Shown here one piece after another: positions 58,826 to 64,000 of a DNA stretch of 64,000 nt. The stretch covers positions 59,357,641-59,421,640 of the forward strand of contig NC_134398.1 in assembly GCF_050003625.1 (NCBI RefSeq), in the 5' to 3' direction. Made by a program: the position numbers and the translations under genes. This DNA is from Haematobia irritans (Eukaryota; Arthropoda; Insecta; Diptera; Muscidae). The notes below the pieces were generated by a model, which searched no databases, was not told the DNA's origin, and saw only the letters and a program-made list of their open reading frames with translations. Positions within the stretch are counted from its first letter, which is position 1. Every line of letters starts with the position of its first letter.

Positions 58826-60150
58826 GAACGCCGTTCGTACTCGGCCATAAAACGGAGGTCCCTTGTTGTCATTGAGCTGTACACACGCACAGAAAAAACA
58901 TGTTTGGACATGGTTGCTGCATCCATTTAATGATTATTTAGAGTATGTAATTGTCCCGAAAACCATGTATTTTGTCTTTGTAAAAATAATTTTCGAGCGG
59001 AGAAAAATATATGTTGGCAATTAGCTTTTAAATGGTTCTCAAATGCCGCAAACATGTTCTATTATTTAAATGATAGAATTTGAGACCATTATATGGTCAG
59101 GAAAATCATGTACCTGACCATTCAATTTTTTTTACTTTTTTGCAGAGAAAAAAGTATTTTTATAGTTTACGTATAGACATGTCTACAACCATTACATGGT
59201 CATAAAGACCATGTACATTGTTTTCGTGACCATTTAATTTTTTTAATTTTTTTGCAGCGACAAGAATTTTATAAAAACATTGAGCAGGTACACACGATTT
59301 TCATTTTGCGCGTCAGTCGTGTGTTGATTGTTTCTTGGAATGGACGGAGAATACGGAATTAGTGTGTTTTGTGTTAATGTATTTATTCAGAAGTGGCACA
59401 TGGTTTTATGTGAACAAAAAAAGGAAAGTGTAATTGAAAAAAATGTACCTGGTTTTTGTTCTGCATTTTGAAATATGGTATAATTTATTTTTATTTGCAG
59501 TTACATGATGCCTGCGTTTGTACATTTGATGGGCACGAAGTAAATATGGAATGATTACTTATTGTTGAAATTGAACCAAACTAGAGTGTGCAAAAATATG
59601 TGATGTTTGTGTGCACGACATTATAAATACAAATAAACAATTAATTAGTTTATAAATATATAAAAACAAATAAACAAAGTTGATTTTGTGTTTTCTTTTC
59701 TCAAGTGGCGTCCTTTTTTCGACGACGAAAAAAGTTTTTTCATAAAAATCAAAACATTTTAGGTTGTGACCATGTTCTTTTAACTAGAAGAAAAACATTT
59801 TTGACGAATAACATAACATTTTAGATCGTGACCATTGTCTTTTAATGGAAACAAAATTCTTTTTATCAATATAATAACATTTTAGATGAGGACAATAGTA
59901 TTTTTCTTAGAACCATGTTCACTGAGCCAACATGGTTGCAGGTTAAAATGTTACATGGTCGCCGCAAAAATAGCTGCTATCATATTATTTTGCTCTTCGA
60001 ATATGATTGTGACAATCATGTTTCTTCTCTGCGTGCATAGAATCGGGCTGCACTCAGTGATGAGAGAGAAGTTCACCAGCTGTGGTATCACAATGGACTG
60101 AATAGTCTAAGCGAGCCAGACATATCGGGCTGCTACTATATCTAACCTAA
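58826..60150 (+). mobile_element. 5'-truncated SINE (copy 3), split by a 1152-bp element
   Basis: GAACGCCGTTCGTACTCGGC to GAGCTGTACA (58883) and CATAGAATCGGGCTGC (60036) to TATCTAACCTAAAG together read as the 3' two thirds of the SINE seen at 22.0 kb on the opposite strand. The tRNA head is missing. Confidence 0.8.
58884..60035. mobile_element. TIR element inside the SINE (CACGCASAGAARAAACATG ends)
   Basis: The ends CACGCACAGAAAAAACATG and CATGTTTCTTCTCTGCGTG are inverted with two mismatches over 19 bp. The interior repeats GTGACCAT, CATGGTC and ACCATGT motifs in both orientations. No transposase frame. The first 12 bases match the 250-bp MITE at 56574-56823. Confidence 0.75.
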
Positions 60151-60736
60151 AGATTCAAAATCCTCAAAATAATTCTTAGCCAATATTTGAATGTTAAATT
60201 CAAAGATTAAATATTTCAATTAAACTATAGATTATTTCTTTAAATCAAAAATGTTTTCTTTACTTCATGAAAAATTTCCCTTACTTCAAAAACGCACAAC
60301 TTTAACAGACAGACTCAAATTTAAAAGATTTATGTCCTAAATTTAAACAAAATCTTTTTGAAAATTAAGAATTTTCATTTTCTTAATTTTTGGTTTTGAA
60401 AGAAATTTATCTTGAAAAGTTTGTAACTCTCGTATCTTAAAATTAATGTTACATAACCTTTCATATATCGATATATTTCAAGTGGATGTCAATATTTTTT
60501 TCTGTGTATTTACAAAAACTTCGCAGTATTTTTCGTTGATTTCTTATATAAGGTTTCTTAATACGTTCTTGCCTGTTAAAAACACACGTCGTCCACGGGC
60601 TTGGAAAATAGAATCGTTTTTTAGAACCGAGAACACCCTCCTTTCAAATAAAACCCCAGTTTTTAGATTCAATCGATGTTCTTTGAAATATGAAGTAAAA
60701 ATTGACCAAAGAAAAGTCTAAACCCCATCATAATAT
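60151..60736. other. AT-rich stretch, no recognised feature
   Basis: An open frame at 60446-60721 has no recognisable domain. Confidence 0.4.
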
Positions 60737-62597
60737 GTACCCTCCATGGATTGCATAGAAACTTGTACTAAAGAATGTCATCCACAATCGAATTACTTGG
60801 GTTGCGGTAACACTTGCCGATGGCAAGGTATCTTAAAACTTCTTAACACCGTCTTCTCAATTGTAAGTTAGTCCATACGGGTATATATTAAACAAAAAAA
60901 GGCCGATTAAATACGTATATAATTCAGTTTGACAAAACTAAAATAAAACTTTGACAAAATTTTCTATAGAAATACAATTTTGACAAAATTTTCTATAGAA
61001 ATAAAATTTTGACAAAATTTTCTTTAGAAATAAAATCTTGACAACATTTTGTATATGTTAGTAATAAAATTTTGACAACATTTTCTATAGAAATATAATT
61101 TTGACAAAATTTTCTATAGAACTAAAATTTTTACAAAATTTTCTTTAGAAATAAAATCTTGACAACATTTTGTATATGTTAGTAATAAAATTTTGACAAC
61201 ATTTTCTATAGAAACACAATTTTGACAAAATTTTCTACAGAAATAAAATTTTGACAACATTTTCTATAGAAATAAAATCTTGACAAAAATTTGTATAGTA
61301 ATAAAATGTTGACAAAATTTTCTATAGAAATAAAATTTTGACAAATATTTCTTTAGTAATAAAATTTTGAGAAAATTTTTCTATAGAAATAAAATGTTGG
61401 TAGATTATTTTTGGGGATCGACTATATATAACTATAGACCGATGAGGACCATTTTGGCATGGTTGTTAGTGGCCATATACTAGCGCAATGTACCAAATTT
61501 CACCACGTACCAAATTTCAACCGGGGCGGATGAGCTTCGGAGGTCAAATCTGGGGATCAGTTTAAATTGGGGTTATATATAATTAAGACCGGTATGGGCC
61601 AATTTCTGCATGGTTGTTAGAGACCATATACTAACACCACGTACCAAATTTCAACCGTATCGGGTGAATTTTGCTCTTCCAGGGGGCTCCGGAGGTCAAA
61701 TCTGGGGATCGGTTTAAATTGGGGTTATATATAATTAAGACCGGTATGGACCAATTTCTGCATGGTTGTTAGTGACCATATATTAAAACCACGTACCAAA
61801 TTTCAACCGAATCGGATGAATTTTGCTCATCCATGAGGCTCCGGAGGTCAAATCTGGGGATCGGTTTATATGGGGGCTACATATAATTATGGACCGATAT
61901 GGACCAATTCCTGCATGGTTGGTAGTGACCATATACTAACACCACGTACCAAATTTCAACCGAATCGGATGAATTTTGCTCATCCATGAGGCTCCGGAGG
62001 TCAAATCTGAGGATCGGTATATGGGGGCTATATATAATTATGGACCGATGTGGCCCAATTTTCGCATGGTTGTTAGAGACCATATACTAACACTTCGTAC
62101 CAAATTTCAGCCGGATCGGATGACATTTGCATCTCTTAGAGGCTCCGCAAGCCAAATCAGGGGATCGGTTTTTATGGGGGCTATATATAATTATGAACCG
62201 ATTTGGACCAATTTTTGTATGGTTGTTAAAGACCATATACTAACACCATGTACCAAATTTCAACCGGATCGGATGAATTTAGCTCGTTCAAGAGGCTCTG
62301 AGCGTCAGTTTATATGGGGGCTATACGTAAAAGTGGTCCGATATGTCCCATTTGCAATACCATCTGACCTACGCCAATAACAACTACTTGTGCCAAGTTT
62401 CAAGTTGATAGCTTGTTTCGTACGGAAGTTAGCGTGATTTCAACAGACGGACGGACGGACATGCTTAGATTGACTATGAATTTCACCACGACCCAGAATA
62501 TATATACTTTATGGGGTCTTAAAGCAATATTTCGATTTGTTACAAACGAAATGACAAAGTTAATATACCCCCCATCCTATGGTGGAGGGTATAAAAA
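60737..62597 (+). mobile_element. HINE family A, near full length (A7)
   Basis: ATGTACCCTCCATGGATTGC opens (the outermost CAAGTATATA is lost). The 29-bp minisatellite runs 60945-61400 and five 153-bp-type units lie at 61420-62340 (one spacing is 151 because of a 2-base deletion near 62018). GACGGACGGACGG is at 62447-62459, then the CACCACGACCCAGAATATAT core and the hairpin TATACCCCCCATCCTATGGT..GGGTATA ending at 62593. Confidence 0.85.
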
Positions 62598-63486
62598 GTA
62601 AGTTCCCCACTTTTATTTCAGAACGTCCCCACTAGATTCTCTAAAAATTGGAGTAACATATATCGGCTATACATAGCCGATGTATTAACAAAAGGAAAAA
62701 AAAATAATCAGTTAAAACGGAGAAACTACATTTTACCTCAAGGTATACAAGTTTATCTCCAGAATTCCTCTATTTTCCCCAAAAATATATATACACCTAT
62801 ACCTCGCTTTACGTCGCAGATACGTTCCAAAAAACACGACGCAAACTGAAACGACGCAAAGTGAATTATGAGTTTATATGGCAAACCATGCAAAGATTTG
62901 AGACAGATAACAACGCAACTTCGAAAATCTAACGACGCAAAGTTAAAACTAGTACTAATTCAGGGTATTTATCAAATATAGATTTCGAGATGGGATCTGA
63001 GATACCAAATTCAGAAATATTATTTTCAGAACCAATTAGATAAGAGATATAAGATAGATATAAGGTTTTTTTTCTGCTATATACCAGAACTTGGACAATA
63101 ATATTAAATTTTTATTTTCTTCTAAATTTCTCTTATTCAAGCTGTTTAGGATAATGATGAACAACGGGTTTACTGTGTCCACTTTAGAACCTTTTGATTG
63201 GTACTCACTCACGCTTGTTCATTCCGTATGTTTCGATTTCTCTTGTGAATCCTTCTATGACTTTCGTTTGTAGTTTAATGTCAGCACGTGCATGTCATCA
63301 TGAAATTTTCAATAACCCATACCATTGCCATACATATGTGTGTGCCAGTGACGTTGCCCAAAATTTTTTTAAAGAGGCGCGAATAGAATCTTGTTTTTAT
63401 GATAGTGGATTCAATATCTGAGATATCAATATGCTGGTGATATTTGGGACTGTTTCAGATTTTCTCTAAGTGGTTTCACCGCAATA
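62598..63486. other. Mostly unassigned; pogo/Tigger-like end near 62790
   Basis: TATACCTCGCTTTACGTCGC then AGATACGTTCCAAAAAACAC and repeated ACGACGCAAA motifs (62788-62945) recall terminal regions of Tigger/pogo-type elements. No inverted partner was found. The rest is AT-rich with no feature recognised. Confidence 0.35.
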
Positions 63487-63597
63487 TGGAGCGCCGTTCG
63501 TAGGTCCCTTGTCTTCGAGCTAAACACAGAATAGGTCAACACTCAATGATAAGAGGAAAGTTTACCACTGTGTGATCAATGGTTTGTGATCAATGGC
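63487..63597 (+). repeat. Decayed SINE fragment (copy 4)
   Basis: GGAGCGCCGTTCGTAGGTCC, CTTGTCTTCGAGCTAAACAC and CACTCAATGATAAGAGGAAA follow the SINE body (GCCGTTCGGACTC.., GTCCCTTGTCATTGAG.., CACTCAGTGATAAGAG..). It truncates the piggyBac-like gene that follows. Confidence 0.7.
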
Positions 63598-64000
63598 CAA
63601 TACCATTTTTTACCACGGAGGGAAATCCTGTAGTTGTTCATTGCGTTGTCGAAGAGATCAACGCCTCCCATTCGTTTGTTATACTGCTGAATGATGTCTG
63701 GTTGCTCAACCATTACCATTTTTCGTTGTTTTCTTTCATAGCGACGGACATGGTGCTTAGGTTCGACTTGTAAATAATTGGACATAACAGTAACGGGCTG
63801 CAATTGAATAAATAAATCAATCAATGATTGAATTAAAAATATATGAACTAAAAAAATATTTTAATACTTACAGCATTGTCGTTCCAACGAATTGCAGCAA
63901 TGTTATTGTTGTGGTCGTATACTGCATCTGAGTGGCCTCTGTCTTCTTTCTTCATATCTTTTGGTTTAATTAGTGGAGCTTTGCCAGTTCTATTCTCACG
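63598..64000 (-). pseudogene. piggyBac-like transposase, C-terminal exons (partial)
   Basis: Upstream exon (64000 to 63872, continuing outside the window): RENRTGKAPLIKPKDMKKED..GHSDAVYDHNNNIAAIRWNDNA. Downstream exon (from 63797): PVTVMSNYLQVEPKHHVRRY, then QQYNKRMGGVDLFDNAMNNY and RGKKWYWPL. These are signature blocks of the piggyBac superfamily; the GGVDxxD block holds the acidic residues corresponding to the third catalytic aspartate. Between them lies a 74-bp intron with GTAAGT donor and TTCAATTGCAG acceptor in phase 0. The protein is cut after WYWPL by SINE-like sequence, losing the remaining C-terminus including the cysteine-rich domain. The N-terminal part was not available. It may be a transposon copy or the end of a broken domesticated gene. 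Confidence 0.85.
63798..63871 (-). other. 74-bp intron in the piggyBac-like gene
   Basis: On the minus strand the intron starts GTAAGTATTAAAAT and ends TTATTTATTCAATTGCAG. Skipping it joins ..RWNDNA to PVTVMSN.., continuous with the family. Read through, the frame soon stops in AT-rich sequence. Confidence 0.85.

Overview
The window looks like intergenic or intronic DNA from a large, transposon-filled genome of a calyptrate (muscid) fly. It is very AT-rich, and I recognise no intact host gene in 64 kb. Nearly all readable features are transposable elements or their relics. Two mariner copies (18.9-21.7 kb and 54.0-55.2 kb) read very like Himar1, the element I know from the horn fly Haematobia irritans. 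With the abundance of mini-me/DINE-like repeats this points to Haematobia or a close muscid; the species is an inference.

The dominant component is one superfamily of non-autonomous elements in three families (A, B, C; about 20 copies and relics). Each has a left end CAAGTA(T/A).. with a GGCC-type palindrome, subterminal inverted repeats reading TA(T)ACCC(T/A)YCACCA, internal tandem repeats with an exact 153-bp period, a GTCY microsatellite (GACA/GACG), often a TA microsatellite, and a right-end hairpin beginning and ending in TATACC/GGTATA. This matches dipteran mini-me / DINE-1-like Helentron-associated elements (HINEs). At 38.4-41.5 kb the left-end module is reiterated four times head to tail and followed by two bodies, as expected of rolling-circle or satellite-forming behaviour.

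Layout: 0-4.2 kb, MITEs and a tandem array of four exon-like cassettes (3142-4080) split by a TTAA (piggyBac-type) MITE. 4.2-10.1 kb, three family A HINEs, one carrying a tRNA-derived SINE and a mariner fragment. 12.0-14.5 kb, a 5'-truncated RNase H-bearing LINE whose 3' tail matches that SINE. 18.5-24.8 kb, a four-level nest: HINE-B > 5.3-kb hAT with a perfect 8-bp target duplication > Himar1-like mariner > HINE-B. 24.8-31.7 kb, HINEs, a second hAT copy and relics. 31.7-35.1 kb, a second nest of CACTGAAAAAA-type elements. 35-48.9 kb, HINE-B, HINE-C and MITEs. 49.5-50.8 kb, a complete ITmD37E transposon with an intact 343-codon transposase. 51.0-52.8 kb, a HINE-A whose expanded TA tract received a DD41D (rosa-type) mariner. 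53.5-55.2 kb, HINE-A joined to a second Himar1-like copy. 55.6-58.7 kb, a third nest around a 1460-bp hAT with a perfect 8-bp duplication. 60.7-62.6 kb, a full HINE-A. 63.6-64.0 kb, a piggyBac-like transposase piece with a spliceable intron, running off the window.

The genes do not form a pathway. Their relationships are parasitic: LINE and SINE share a 3' tail, transposases and MITEs share target preferences (TA, TTAA), and nesting order gives a relative chronology of insertions.
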